From NCBI GenBank assembly GCA_022827835.1, contig JAJEIO010000029.1:310001-374000 (forward strand): a DNA stretch of 64,000 nucleotides. The letters run 5' to 3'. Numbering within the stretch: position 1 is the stretch's first letter; every line of letters starts with the position of its first letter. The notes under the pieces are model-generated. The model was given only the letters and a program-made list of their open reading frames with translations. It made no database searches and was not told the origin of the DNA. The DNA comes from Candidatus Latescibacterota bacterium (lineage in GTDB: Bacteria > Latescibacterota > UBA2968 > UBA8231). Both the position numbers and the translations under genes were made by a program. Shown here piece by piece: positions 52,016-60,052 of this stretch.

Positions 52016-53068
52016 TTATGCGCTTGCGCACAGTTCCGCATCGTGCGGTTTCAGCGGATACCTCGGCACTACACCTCGGTTGACGATGTTTTCCGGCGCT
52101 GGCCAGTGGCCCTTGAAGACGGAGGCCAGATTGCAGACGCCCGTGCGCGCCACGTCCTCGCCGGACTGCACCGAGTGAGCGGAGACATGGGAGGTCATCA
52201 GGACGTTGTCTAGCTCCATGAGGGGATGTTGCAAGGTCTGATCTTCGTCCGTGAATACGTTGAGCCACTCGTAGGTGTCCAGCGCCGCACCGGCCAGTGG
52301 CCCTTCTCGCAATACCCGCACCAGCGCATCTTCATCGACCAAGGCACCTCGGGACGTGTTGATTAGGTAGGATCCCGGCTTCATCTTGCGCAGCAGTTCT
52401 TCGTCAAACATGTGGTAGGTGTCCGCGTTTAGGGGTACCTGCAAGGAGACGAAGTCGGACTCGGCTAGTAGCGTTTCCAGGTCCACCATTTCGACTTCCA
52501 AGTCTGACGGTAGGGGTGCCTGTAGGTTCCTGCGCGTGGCTAGCACCCGGAGGCCAAAGGGCTTAGCGCGGCGGGCGACCATCTCGCCGGTGGCTCCAAA
52601 GCCGACGATGCCCAGCGCACAGGTGGACAGCCGCTGCAACTGGGTGGATTCGACGCGGGCTTGGCGGAAGCGGCCGGCGCGCATGAATTGCTCCATCCTC
52701 GGCAGTTGGCGGGCTAGGGACAATAGCATGGCCATGATGTGGTCGGTCATTTCCTCGGCGCAGAAGAAGGGGGCATTGGAGACGATGATGCCATGTTCCG
52801 TGGCCTTTTCCACGGCGATCTTGTCGGTGCCGTTGCCGAGGCGAGAGATCAGGCGGCAGCGGTCCAGCGATGCGACCACGGCTGCGGGCAGGCCGGTCGA
52901 GACGACGGCGACGGCGTCGCAGCCTGCTAGTCGGCGAATGAGTTCCTGCGGGTCCTCTTCCTCGGCGTATTCAGGTTCGATGCCGGATTTGGCGTACAGC
53001 GATCGCTCCAGCTCGCCGGCTGGGTACAGGGTGGCGTTGAGGCGGACATAGCGGAAGGGCGGTGCCAT
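52016..53068 (-). CDS. D-isomer 2-hydroxyacid dehydrogenase (CtBP-like)
   Basis: A protein of 350 residues. The NAD-binding motif is 'GIVGFGATGEMVARRAKPFGLRV'. 'INTSRGALVDEDAL' holds the usual signature, the helix 'EEMTDHIMAMLLSLARQL' is typical of the C-terminal-binding-protein subgroup, and 'DNVLMTSHVSAHS' holds the catalytic His. It probably reduces or oxidises a 2-keto/2-hydroxy acid in the cytoplasm. It is the middle gene of a three-gene minus-strand run. Confidence 0.92.
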   Translation of the reverse strand: MAPPFRYVRLNATLYPAGELERSLYAKSGIEPEYAEEEDPQELIRRLAGCDAVAVVSTGLPAAVVASLDRCRLISRLGNGTDKIAVEKATEHGIIVSNAPFFCAEEMTDHIMAMLLSLARQLPRMEQFMRAGRFRQARVESTQLQRLSTCALGIVGFGATGEMVARRAKPFGLRVLATRRNLQAPLPSDLEVEMVDLETLLAESDFVSLQVPLNADTYHMFDEELLRKMKPGSYLINTSRGALVDEDALVRVLREGPLAGAALDTYEWLNVFTDEDQTLQHPLMELDNVLMTSHVSAHSVQSGEDVARTGVCNLASVFKGHWPAPENIVNRGVVPRYPLKPHDAELCASA

Positions 53069-53081
53069 GACTCTGAGCCGA

Positions 53082-53945
53082 TCACCAGGCCACTTCCATC
53101 ATGTCCCGCGCCCAGTACATCGGCCCGTCGAAGACGCTTTTTACCTCGGCGATTCCCTCGGTGGTCTCTTCTGCGGAGTCGAGGGTCGGAGACTGGTGAT
53201 TGATTACCAAGCGCTTGGCACCGGCCTCGGCGGCCATGCGCCCAGCATTTAGGGTGCCGGTTTCGGAGATGACGCTGGGGAAGGTTTGGATTTTCTCCTC
53301 CCGATGCACGGCCTCCATCACGAACAGGTCTGCATCCCTCGCTAGCTCGACTACGGACTCAATCGGCGCGGTATCGCCGCTGAAGGCGACGACGCCTTCT
53401 TCGGTCTCGAAGCGGAAGCCGTAGCATTCGATGTAGGGTTGGGCGTGTTTGACCTCGCGCGCATAGCAGGTCCAGCCTTTCCCGGCGGCTACTTTTCCCT
53501 CGGTGTATTCGGTTGCATGGACCACTGGTTCCGGTCTGGAATCGCCCACGCCGCCGCGCATCTGGTAGGCGTGGACGCTCATGGGATGATTGGTGCGGGC
53601 GATCACGTCGTACCAGAAGAGGCCATCGGGGCTCCAGATGCCGTCGGTGATGCGCTTGATTGGGGGTGGTCCATAGACGTGCAGGTCTGGCTCGGTGCCG
53701 ATGCACTGGTCGAAGCGCGTCATCAGGAAGCAGAGATAATCGGAGATGTGGTCGGAGTGCAGGTGGGTGAAGAACAGGTTGTGTACCGAAGTGCAGGGGA
53801 TGCCCAAGCGATGCATCTTAAAGGTCGATGCGGGGCCGCAGTCGATCATCAGCCGCTGGTCGCAGATGTCTAGGATGAAACAGGTGCCCCAGCGGTCGCG
53901 AGTGGGGGTGGGCGTACCGGCACCGACAATGTTTAGCTTTGGCAT
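53082..53945 (-). CDS. MBL-fold metallo-hydrolase
   Basis: A protein of 287 residues. The HxHxDH zinc motif is 'HLHSDH' (residues 61-66). The start 'LNIVGAGTPTPTRDRWGTCFIL' and the closing 'RLVINHQSPTL' match the RNase Z/AtsA-like branch. 'VVAFSGDTAPIES' is another zinc-ligand block. In its operon (with a dehydrogenase and a phosphodiesterase) a metabolic role such as lactone or phosphodiester hydrolysis is likelier than tRNA processing. Confidence 0.9.
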   Translation of the reverse strand: MPKLNIVGAGTPTPTRDRWGTCFILDICDQRLMIDCGPASTFKMHRLGIPCTSVHNLFFTHLHSDHISDYLCFLMTRFDQCIGTEPDLHVYGPPPIKRITDGIWSPDGLFWYDVIARTNHPMSVHAYQMRGGVGDSRPEPVVHATEYTEGKVAAGKGWTCYAREVKHAQPYIECYGFRFETEEGVVAFSGDTAPIESVVELARDADLFVMEAVHREEKIQTFPSVISETGTLNAGRMAAEAGAKRLVINHQSPTLDSAEETTEGIAEVKSVFDGPMYWARDMMEVAW

Positions 53946-53984
53946 GGGATCGTCTCCGGTGGTTTTCGAATTGGACAGGGGAAA

Positions 53985-54012
53985 TAAATAGGCATTATTG
54001 GCAGGGGGTCAA
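53985..54012 (-). promoter_or_regulatory. candidate promoter of MBL-dehydrogenase-phosphodiesterase operon
   Basis: Minus strand TTGACC (54012-54007), 16 nt spacer, TATTTA (53990-53985), 39 nt before the start at 53945. Its -35 context is nearly identical to that at 49031-49044. Confidence 0.45.
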
Positions 54013-54119
54013 GCTGGCCGATAGTATTTTGAACGACTGTTTCTGCCGGGACATAGTAGAAAGAAATCCGTTGAGCGTGATATTTTTAGGACGAGACCCC
54101 TATCTAGGAGAATCCGACC

Positions 54120-54515
54120 TTGAAATTCGACACTAAAAAACTGCCCGTTACCCCTGACGTGACCGCTCCCGATGGCTCGGATGTGCGCATTCTATTGGGC
54201 TTGCAAGGTGGTGGCATGGCGCATTTTGAACTCCAACCCGGGCAGACGTCGAAGGCCGTTGCTCACCGCACGGTCGAAGAGATCTGGTTTTTTCTCGCTG
54301 GTCGCGGCCAGATGTGGCGGCGACAGAACGACCGCGAGGAAGTCGTGGCCGTCGAGCCGGGCGTCTGCCTGACCATTCCGCTGGGCACTCACTTTCAGTT
54401 CCGCGCCTTAGGAGGCGAGCCGCTCGCCGCGATTGCCGTTACCATGCCTCCTTGGCCCGGCGAGGACGAAGCCTACCCGGTTGAGGGTGTGTGGCCGTTG
54501 ACCGGGTCCCATTAG
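54120..54515 (+). CDS. cupin-domain protein
   Basis: A protein of 131 residues. A single conserved beta-barrel: 'MAHFELQPGQTSKAVAHRTVEEIWFFLAGRGQMWRR' is cupin motif 1 with His and Glu metal ligands, and 'PGVCLTIPLGTHFQFRA' is motif 2 with the last His. The start is TTG at 54120, supported by AGGAG about 9 nt upstream; no ATG gives the full domain. It may be a small isomerase, dioxygenase or sugar/small-molecule binding protein. Confidence 0.8.
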   Translation: MKFDTKKLPVTPDVTAPDGSDVRILLGLQGGGMAHFELQPGQTSKAVAHRTVEEIWFFLAGRGQMWRRQNDREEVVAVEPGVCLTIPLGTHFQFRALGGEPLAAIAVTMPPWPGEDEAYPVEGVWPLTGSH

Positions 54516-54604
54516 GCGAATGTAGGGCCTTCAAGGCGTTCTGAGACGGGCGTATCAGCGGCGGCGACATTACCGTATATTACAAGGAAACTGGAGGCAC
54601 TGTT

Positions 54605-54838
54605 ATGATTGAATCCTCTATAACAAAAAAAGGACAGACGACACTACCCAAGCCCGTGCGGGAGACGCTTGGTCTAAAGGCCGGGGACCGGGTGCGCTAT
54701 GTCATTTCCGACGGCGAGGTGCGAATGCTACCCGTGCGCCCGATCCGTCGACTGTCCGGTGTGCTCCAGCACGACTGCCCCGCCGTCACTGTGGAGGAAA
54801 TGGAACAGGCCGCAGCCGCTGGGGCGTGTGAGGAGTGA
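54605..54838 (+). CDS. AbrB/MazE-type antitoxin-like DNA-binding protein
   Basis: A protein of 77 residues. 'SSITKKGQTTLPKPVRETLGLKAGDRVRYVI' is a swapped-hairpin SpoVT-AbrB domain; the C-terminal part ('VTVEEMEQAAAAGACEE') resembles the toxin-binding tail of VapB/MazE antitoxins. No PIN or MazF toxin gene follows: the next gene is a membrane protein. It is therefore an orphan antitoxin or a solitary regulator. An AACTGGAGG site precedes the ATG. Confidence 0.85.
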   Translation: MIESSITKKGQTTLPKPVRETLGLKAGDRVRYVISDGEVRMLPVRPIRRLSGVLQHDCPAVTVEEMEQAAAAGACEE

Positions 54839-54886
54839 TTAAAAATAATAGCGTCAGACGGCTAATTTACCGCCGGAAATGAGCAG

Positions 54887-55330
54887 ATGTCGTTTCACAG
54901 AGTATTGGAAGGTCTTCAGGCTGTCGGTGAACTGCTGATCAAACGGGGCTCAGCCATGGGGCCGCTGGTCCCTTCGATCATCGTGCTGGTCCCGGGATTT
55001 ATCGTTGCGGCTTGGTTTTTTCGATCAACAGCTATGATCAAAGGCGTTCCTCTCATTAGCGCCTTGTTCGTGATCGCAGCTCTCGGGATCGTGATTGACT
55101 ATCACCGCCGCTACGCGTTTTTTGCAAAGAACGATCCAGACAGGTTGCAGTCGGAGGAATACCGATACAAAACGGCGCAGATGCGGATGATCGCAGCTAA
55201 GGAGTTACGGCATCCAATTCCCGAAGATGAGCTTCCAGACCCGAAGGAAAAGCCGGACGCGCCTGGACCGTCGTCTGAAGGAGACGAACCACCAGCCTCA
55301 ACCAATACAGATGAGGAAAAGATCGCATGA
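54887..55330 (+). CDS. small membrane protein of unknown function
   Basis: A protein of 147 residues. Two hydrophobic spans, about residues 26-45 ('PLVPSIIVLVPGFIVAAWFF') and 53-70 ('VPLISALFVIAALGIVIDY'), are followed by a charged, proline-rich cytoplasmic tail ('PKEKPDAPGPSSEGDEPP'). I do not recognise the family. Its last four bases, ATGA, overlap the start of the next gene, so the two products probably work together. Confidence 0.7.
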   Translation: MSFHRVLEGLQAVGELLIKRGSAMGPLVPSIIVLVPGFIVAAWFFRSTAMIKGVPLISALFVIAALGIVIDYHRRYAFFAKNDPDRLQSEEYRYKTAQMRMIAAKELRHPIPEDELPDPKEKPDAPGPSSEGDEPPASTNTDEEKIA

Positions 55331-55683
55331 AATCCTATCTCTTTACGTTCAGCCAACCCTGCACACAGGCGCAGGCGCACGATGTTCTCAACAACACTGA
55401 GGGAGTTCAAACGTGGATTGCGCCGTTTCCTTACTCCGCCATCCTCGTCTCCAGACTCAATGCCCAGGACCTCAGTGCCATTCTTCGCGAGCGCCTGCCC
55501 AACGTGTGGTTCATGGTCGCAGAAATGGACCCCCAGACCGTGAATGGCTGGCTGCCCGGAAATCTCTGGGAATACGTAAACGATCCGCAGAAGGCGTGGT
55601 CCCAGCAATTGATCAGGACTATCGCCGATCCAAAGTATCTCCGTCGTCCTGTCGCCGATGCCGACAGAATGACGGGGACGTAG
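55327..55683 (+). CDS. SinR/Cas2-like small protein
   Basis: A protein of 118 residues, start ATGA-coupled to the membrane protein gene. The first strand 'KSYLFTFSQP', the helix 'AQAHDVLNN', 'YSAILVSRLNAQDLSAIL' and the ending 'WFMVAEMDPQTVNGWLPGNLWEYVN' follow the pattern of the small ferredoxin-fold family often annotated 'SinR family', which is structurally Cas2-like. No CRISPR or cas genes are nearby. Pairing with a membrane protein is notable. The family call rests on pattern recall only. Confidence 0.55.
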   Translation: MKSYLFTFSQPCTQAQAHDVLNNTEGVQTWIAPFPYSAILVSRLNAQDLSAILRERLPNVWFMVAEMDPQTVNGWLPGNLWEYVNDPQKAWSQQLIRTIADPKYLRRPVADADRMTGT

Positions 55684-55685
55684 AG

Positions 55686-56309
55686 ATGCCTAGCCCGATC
55701 AGTTCGGGCTTCACAGGCACCATGCCGTCCTCTCTCAAAAGCCACACCGTCCACCTGCACACGCCCCGCCTGCACCTGCGTCCCATGACCGACGCCGATT
55801 GGGACATCTTGCTGCGTTGGAACCAAGATCCCGACGTGTTGTATTACGCCGATGGCGCAGATGTGACGTCCTATACGCTCGACCAGACCAAGCGCATCTA
55901 CGGCGGCATTTCGCAAGCCGCCTTCTGCTTTATCGCCGAACTCGACGGCCAGCCCATTGCCGAGGCTTGGTTGCAGGCCATGAATCTGTCTCGGATTATC
56001 AAAGCCCACCCCGGCAGTGACTGCCGCCGCATTGACCTGTCTATTGGCGAGAAACAGTACTGGAACAAGGGATTGGGGACCGAGATAATCCGTGCGTTGG
56101 TCGATTTCGGTTTTGCCGAGGAGAAGGCCGATTTTATTTTTGCCTGCGACATTGCCGATTACAACCCCCGCAGCCGCGCCGCGTTTGCCAAAGTGGGCTT
56201 TCGCGTCGTGGCTCACATCGCCCAGCCTTCTGGCGACAAGGCGCGCTCCATCTGCGACATGCGCATCGCCCAAACCGAGTGGGCAGTAGCTGCCAATCCA
56301 CTGCCCTGA
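55686..56309 (+). CDS. GNAT family N-acetyltransferase
   Basis: A protein of 207 residues. 'HLHTPRLHLRPMTDADWDILLRW' is the usual GNAT start. Acetyl-CoA motif A is 'GEKQYWNKGLGTEIIRALVDFGF' (Q/R-x-x-G-x-G type), followed by 'ACDIADYNPRSRAAFAKVGFRV'. The pattern resembles the aminoglycoside 6'-N-acetyltransferase (AacA4/AAC6') and siderophore acyltransferase branch, but resistance cannot be assumed. The frame extends back to 55413, over the preceding gene; the ATG at 55686, 2 nt after that stop, fits better; 55722 is another candidate. Confidence 0.85.
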   Translation: MPSPISSGFTGTMPSSLKSHTVHLHTPRLHLRPMTDADWDILLRWNQDPDVLYYADGADVTSYTLDQTKRIYGGISQAAFCFIAELDGQPIAEAWLQAMNLSRIIKAHPGSDCRRIDLSIGEKQYWNKGLGTEIIRALVDFGFAEEKADFIFACDIADYNPRSRAAFAKVGFRVVAHIAQPSGDKARSICDMRIAQTEWAVAANPLP

Positions 56310-56327
56310 GTGGTTTTTCAATTGAGT

Positions 56328-57737
56328 CTATTTATTCAAAAATGTCGCGATGTCGTTTGGGTCCCAAAGGTGGAGGTGTGGATCGCGAAGATTTTTTAGG
56401 GTGTCGGTAAATCCGGCTTTGGAGGCGATAAGATAAAAAGCGTTCTCGGTTGGGAACTTTTGTGCGCGTTGTTTGAGAGTCTGCAGAACGTCGGTGCCGA
56501 CAGGGGTGGATGTCCATTTGCATTCGACAAAGAGAGTTTGCCGGGTTTCGGAGTTGAGGGCGACGAGGTCTATTTCGCTTTGTCGGTCCCACCAGCGTCC
56601 GATTCGGTGAAAGTAGAAGGGCGCACGGTTGTGAAGATTGAGTTTGAGCAAGAGTTCTCGCGTGATATTTTCGAAGGCAAAGCCCATAAATTCCGCTACG
56701 CAAGTATTGAGGCGATTGAGAAAGTACGGAAAGTTGCCCGATTCGTAGATACTCAATTGACGGTAGATGAATCGCATCCAGAAAGTGATAAAGGGGTCGC
56801 GGATTTTATAGCGACTTTTTTTGGTTTTCCAAGATTGCTCGGTAATGGGCACTTCGCGTTCGATGAGGTCAAACAGGTCGGACAATTCGCGCAGGTATTT
56901 GGACAAGCTAGTGGCCGGCAGTCCGGCGGGGCCGGCGATTTCAGAACGGCGGGTTTTTCCAGTGGCGATGGCTTCGAGGATTGCCAAATAGGTGTGGGCA
57001 GTGCTGCCAAATTCGGAGAGGATGATATCGCGCATTTCATTGCGAAAGGGGGCAAAGGGGGTGAACAGCGCTTGATGGAGAATTTGTCGGATGGTGCTGC
57101 CGCCCAATTCCATGCTTTCTATAATTTCGTAATACCGGGGCATGCCGCCAAAGATGCCGTAAAGGGTAAGTATGTCTGTGGGCGATTGAAAGCCGAGGTC
57201 TGTAGTTATTTGATAGATGGCTTCGATGGGTAAAGGGCTGAGATCAATTTCCCGGGTGAGACGACCGTAGAGAGGTTCTTTGGCGTCTTGGAAAACTTTT
57301 TTCATCAGGCCCACGACAGAACCTATGGCAATGAGATGTATGCTGGATTGTTTGTGCCATGTGTCCCACACGCCTTGGAGGGTGGAATAGATGGCGGGAT
57401 CGACAGTGAGAAAGTTTTGAAATTCATCGAAGACGACGATCAGGTGTCGGCGCTGGGTTTCGGCAAAGAGGAAAACGAAAAAGTCCTGCCAATTTGTAAA
57501 TGTGGGTGCGTGGGCAATGTGCGATTTAAGGGTCGCCGAAAATTCGGCGAGGAGGGCATTGGCAGGGCGTTTTTCAACAAAAAAATAGATGCCGCCATGC
57601 TGGATGTGTTGGCGCACGAGTTCTGTTTTTCCCACACGCCGTCGCCCAAAGATCGCGGTGAATTGAGAAAATTGTGCAGATCTTTCGGTGAGGTCGCGAA
57701 GAAGTGCCAGTTCTGTTTCTCGGTCGTAGAATTTCAT
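56328..57737 (-). CDS. AAA ATPase with DUF234 nuclease-like C-terminus
   Basis: A protein of 469 residues. Walker A 'GRRRVGKT' (31-38), Walker B 'LIVVFDEFQNF' (Asp104, Glu105), sensor region 'HLIAIGSVVGLM'. The C-terminal part has 'EIDLVALNSETRQTLFVECKW', the PD-(D/E)xK arrangement of DUF234. This 'archaeal ATPase' family is spread widely by horizontal transfer; its job is unclear. A frame upstream to 57797 exists, but the ATG at 57737 matches the family start 'MKFYDRE' and is chosen. By eye the gene is richer in A+T than its neighbours, consistent with transfer. An inverted repeat overlaps its start. Confidence 0.88.
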   Translation of the reverse strand: MKFYDRETELALLRDLTERSAQFSQFTAIFGRRRVGKTELVRQHIQHGGIYFFVEKRPANALLAEFSATLKSHIAHAPTFTNWQDFFVFLFAETQRRHLIVVFDEFQNFLTVDPAIYSTLQGVWDTWHKQSSIHLIAIGSVVGLMKKVFQDAKEPLYGRLTREIDLSPLPIEAIYQITTDLGFQSPTDILTLYGIFGGMPRYYEIIESMELGGSTIRQILHQALFTPFAPFRNEMRDIILSEFGSTAHTYLAILEAIATGKTRRSEIAGPAGLPATSLSKYLRELSDLFDLIEREVPITEQSWKTKKSRYKIRDPFITFWMRFIYRQLSIYESGNFPYFLNRLNTCVAEFMGFAFENITRELLLKLNLHNRAPFYFHRIGRWWDRQSEIDLVALNSETRQTLFVECKWTSTPVGTDVLQTLKQRAQKFPTENAFYLIASKAGFTDTLKNLRDPHLHLWDPNDIATFLNK

Positions 57738-57775
57738 TATTATTCTCTCAATAATTATTATTTTTAGAATAATAA
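57737..57775. repeat. AT-rich inverted repeat over the ATPase start
   Basis: Perfect 10 bp arms TTATTATTCT (57737-57746) and AGAATAATAA (57766-57775) flank a smaller palindrome AATAATTATT (57750-57759). It covers the start region of the DUF234 ATPase and lies 21 nt before the oxidoreductase start. Likely an operator, possibly autoregulatory. Confidence 0.55.
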
Positions 57776-57796
57776 CAAACATGGAGACAAGCGTCA

Positions 57797-58870
57797 ATGC
57801 AAAACAAGCCTGCTAAACGACCTATGCGCCTAGTTGTCTTGTCGTACAGCCACCACGGCTGCGGTATCGGCCAGACCGTGCGCGCTTTGGGACACGATAT
57901 AATCGGGGTCATGGACGGGGAAGAAGGCCCGCGCCAACAACTTGCAGAGATTTTCCAATGCCCAGGCTTTGCCTCAGCGGGCGAGTGCCTCGACGCCGCG
58001 CAGCCCGACGCGGCCCTAGTCGCTGGCAAGCACATTGAAATGCCAGATCACGTGCAGGCCTGCGTCGATCGGCGCATCCCCTACCTGCTCGACAAACCCT
58101 TTGCCGATTGCGCTGCTCGGCTTCGTCCCGCAGCCGAAGCTTCGGCCAAACACGGGGTCTTCAGCGCCCTCACCTTGCCCAACCGCGCCAGCCGCATCGT
58201 CGCTACCGTAGAGCGTCTGTTAGCTGACGGCACGCTGGGCGATGTGGTCCAGTATAGCTGCCGCCTCAACAACGGCCCGCCCTCGCGCTACGACCCAACT
58301 CCCTCGGCTTGGCACAACGACCCGGCCATTTCCGGCGGCGGCAGTTGGGCCGTAGAGGCGGCCCACGGCATTGACACTTTCCTGCAATTCGTCGGCGAAC
58401 AGACGGTCCACGTGGTCGGTGCCATCATGTCCAATGCCACTCACGGCCGTATAGTGGAGGATATTGGTTTGGGAATGCTGCGCACGGATGGGGGTGTGAC
58501 CGGCGTTATCGAAAGCGGCTATGCCTATCCGTCAGGGGTGCGCAGCGGCGACCATTTCTTCCGCTTTATCGGCACTCGCGCCATGGTGTTCCAGCAGTAC
58601 GGCAAAGAGGGTGAGCCACTCATCGAAGTCCATACTACCGAAGGCGTGCAATTCAGTGAGGATTTGTCGCACGGCGAGCGCATGACGACCATTGTCGATC
58701 AAGCCCTGACCGCTTTGGCAGATGGACGCTCTTTTACCCCCAATATCGACCAGGCCGTGCGCATCCTCGAAATACAGGACGCAGTGTACGATCACGCCCG
58801 CCGAAGCCCGCTGACCAACGGCCCACATCCCATGGGCACTCCGGCTACCCGACCACAGATCTCTCCATGA
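57797..58870 (+). CDS. Gfo/Idh/MocA family oxidoreductase
   Basis: A protein of 357 residues. The N-terminal Rossmann part lacks the classic GxGxxG ('LSYSHHGCGIGQTVRALGHDIIGV') but keeps the order of strands. 'PYLLDKPFA' is the E-K-P-like motif of the family with Asp for Glu. 'GGGSWAVEAAHGIDTFLQF' holds the catalytic His region ('G.(W)..D...H..D'). It is probably an NAD(P)-dependent oxidoreductase or epimerase acting on a sugar or cyclitol. Single gene, divergent from the ATPase. Confidence 0.85.
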   Translation: MQNKPAKRPMRLVVLSYSHHGCGIGQTVRALGHDIIGVMDGEEGPRQQLAEIFQCPGFASAGECLDAAQPDAALVAGKHIEMPDHVQACVDRRIPYLLDKPFADCAARLRPAAEASAKHGVFSALTLPNRASRIVATVERLLADGTLGDVVQYSCRLNNGPPSRYDPTPSAWHNDPAISGGGSWAVEAAHGIDTFLQFVGEQTVHVVGAIMSNATHGRIVEDIGLGMLRTDGGVTGVIESGYAYPSGVRSGDHFFRFIGTRAMVFQQYGKEGEPLIEVHTTEGVQFSEDLSHGERMTTIVDQALTALADGRSFTPNIDQAVRILEIQDAVYDHARRSPLTNGPHPMGTPATRPQISP

Positions 58871-58900
58871 CTAATATGCAGCGCGACAAATAGTTATAGG

Positions 58901-60052
58901 CTATAGCTGATTATACAGTTGAATAGTCCGCTGGGCCGCGTCTTCCCACGTGAAGGCAGCGGCCCGTTGGCGTCCTTGGTGCGATAGCCGTTGGCGGAGT
59001 GCGGAATCGGTCAGTAGGTGCTGCATGCCGGCGGCGATGGCTGTGGTGTCGAGCGGATCGACGAGTACCGCGTCTTCTCCGGCGACTTCGGCGAGCGACG
59101 AACAGTTCGACGTGAGCACCGGACAGCCGCTGGCCATCGCCTCGAGTACGGGCAGCCCGAATCCTTCTATCAGCGATGGAAATGCGAAAAAGAGCGCGTG
59201 GGCAAAGCAGGCGCGGATTTGCTCGTCGCTGAGTTGACCGGCGAGGAGCACCCGGTCGCTCAGGCCGAGTTGATGCGCCAAGCGCACGAGCGCGGGATTG
59301 CCTTCGCCGCGGCCGGCGAACACGAGGGCGAGATCGGGATGGTCCGGGGCGACTTGGGCAAAGGCGCGTACTAGCCGAGGCAAGTTTTTGTACGGCAAGC
59401 TGTTGCCTAGGCCAAACGCAAAAGGCCGTTCGGCAAGACCGTCGAGAATATCCCGCTGCGCATGGTCTTGGTCGATCGCATGGCCCAAGTCAAACTGGGC
59501 CGGTTCCGCGTTGCCCGAGTGCCAAGCGGATGCCACGCCGTGGAGGACGGCTGTTACTTTGTCGGCGGGGACGCCGTGATCGAGCGCAGCTTGGCGCGTG
59601 CTTTCCGAGACGGCGACGATGTGGTCGGCTGCGGCGATGGCTCGGCGAATACCGAAGCTGCCCAAGGACCCTTTGACCCAGCGTCGCCAGCGCCGTCCGT
59701 CGGCGAGGTAAGGGTGATTCACCCAGATCAGGTCGTGTAGGGTGATGACGACGCGCCGAGCGCGTACGCCGATGGGAAGAAAGTGGTATAGGGAGTGATA
59801 CACGTCGGCGTTGAGCCCGTTGATGACCCGAGCACCGGCGAGGATGTTGTGCGGCGAGGAAATGTCGTGCGGTGCGAAAATCTCCCTGAAATTGGCCAGA
59901 TCGGCGATAGGGCCGTGGCGCGAGGGACGGCGGACGACGATGTACTCGTTTTCGCGGTCTAGCTTGGCGATATGGCTGACGAGATCGGCGGCGTAGCGGC
60001 CGAGGCTGGTGGGCACGTCGCGCAGAGAGCGAGCGTCGATGCAGATCCTCAT
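58901..60052 (-). CDS. glycosyltransferase family 4 (GT-B)
   Basis: A protein of 383 residues. 'MRICIDARSL' and 'SLGRYAADLVSHIAK' open the GT4 N-terminal domain; 'VVITLHDLIWV' and 'ADHIVAVSESTRQAAL' are standard; the C-terminal nucleotide-sugar domain has 'FALGLGNSLPYKNLPRLVRAF'-like and 'FAFPSLIEGFGLPVLEAMASGCPVLTS' with the E-x7-E-type motif. It transfers a sugar from a nucleotide or GDP donor to a lipid or saccharide acceptor. The frame opens upstream to 60484, but this lies over the DUF3047 gene; the ATG at 60052 overlaps that stop as ATGA. Last gene of the 58.9-63.1 kb operon. Confidence 0.9.
   Translation of the reverse strand: MRICIDARSLRDVPTSLGRYAADLVSHIAKLDRENEYIVVRRPSRHGPIADLANFREIFAPHDISSPHNILAGARVINGLNADVYHSLYHFLPIGVRARRVVITLHDLIWVNHPYLADGRRWRRWVKGSLGSFGIRRAIAAADHIVAVSESTRQAALDHGVPADKVTAVLHGVASAWHSGNAEPAQFDLGHAIDQDHAQRDILDGLAERPFAFGLGNSLPYKNLPRLVRAFAQVAPDHPDLALVFAGRGEGNPALVRLAHQLGLSDRVLLAGQLSDEQIRACFAHALFFAFPSLIEGFGLPVLEAMASGCPVLTSNCSSLAEVAGEDAVLVDPLDTTAIAAGMQHLLTDSALRQRLSHQGRQRAAAFTWEDAAQRTIQLYNQL

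Noticed and set aside
53939-54136. Small open frame of 65 codons between the MBL and cupin genes
   Set aside because: No ribosome binding site, no recognisable family, overlaps the cupin start and contains the likely MBL promoter.
55327-55683. A true CRISPR Cas2
   Set aside because: No Cas1, array or other cas gene in the window; the pattern suits the solitary SinR-like family better.
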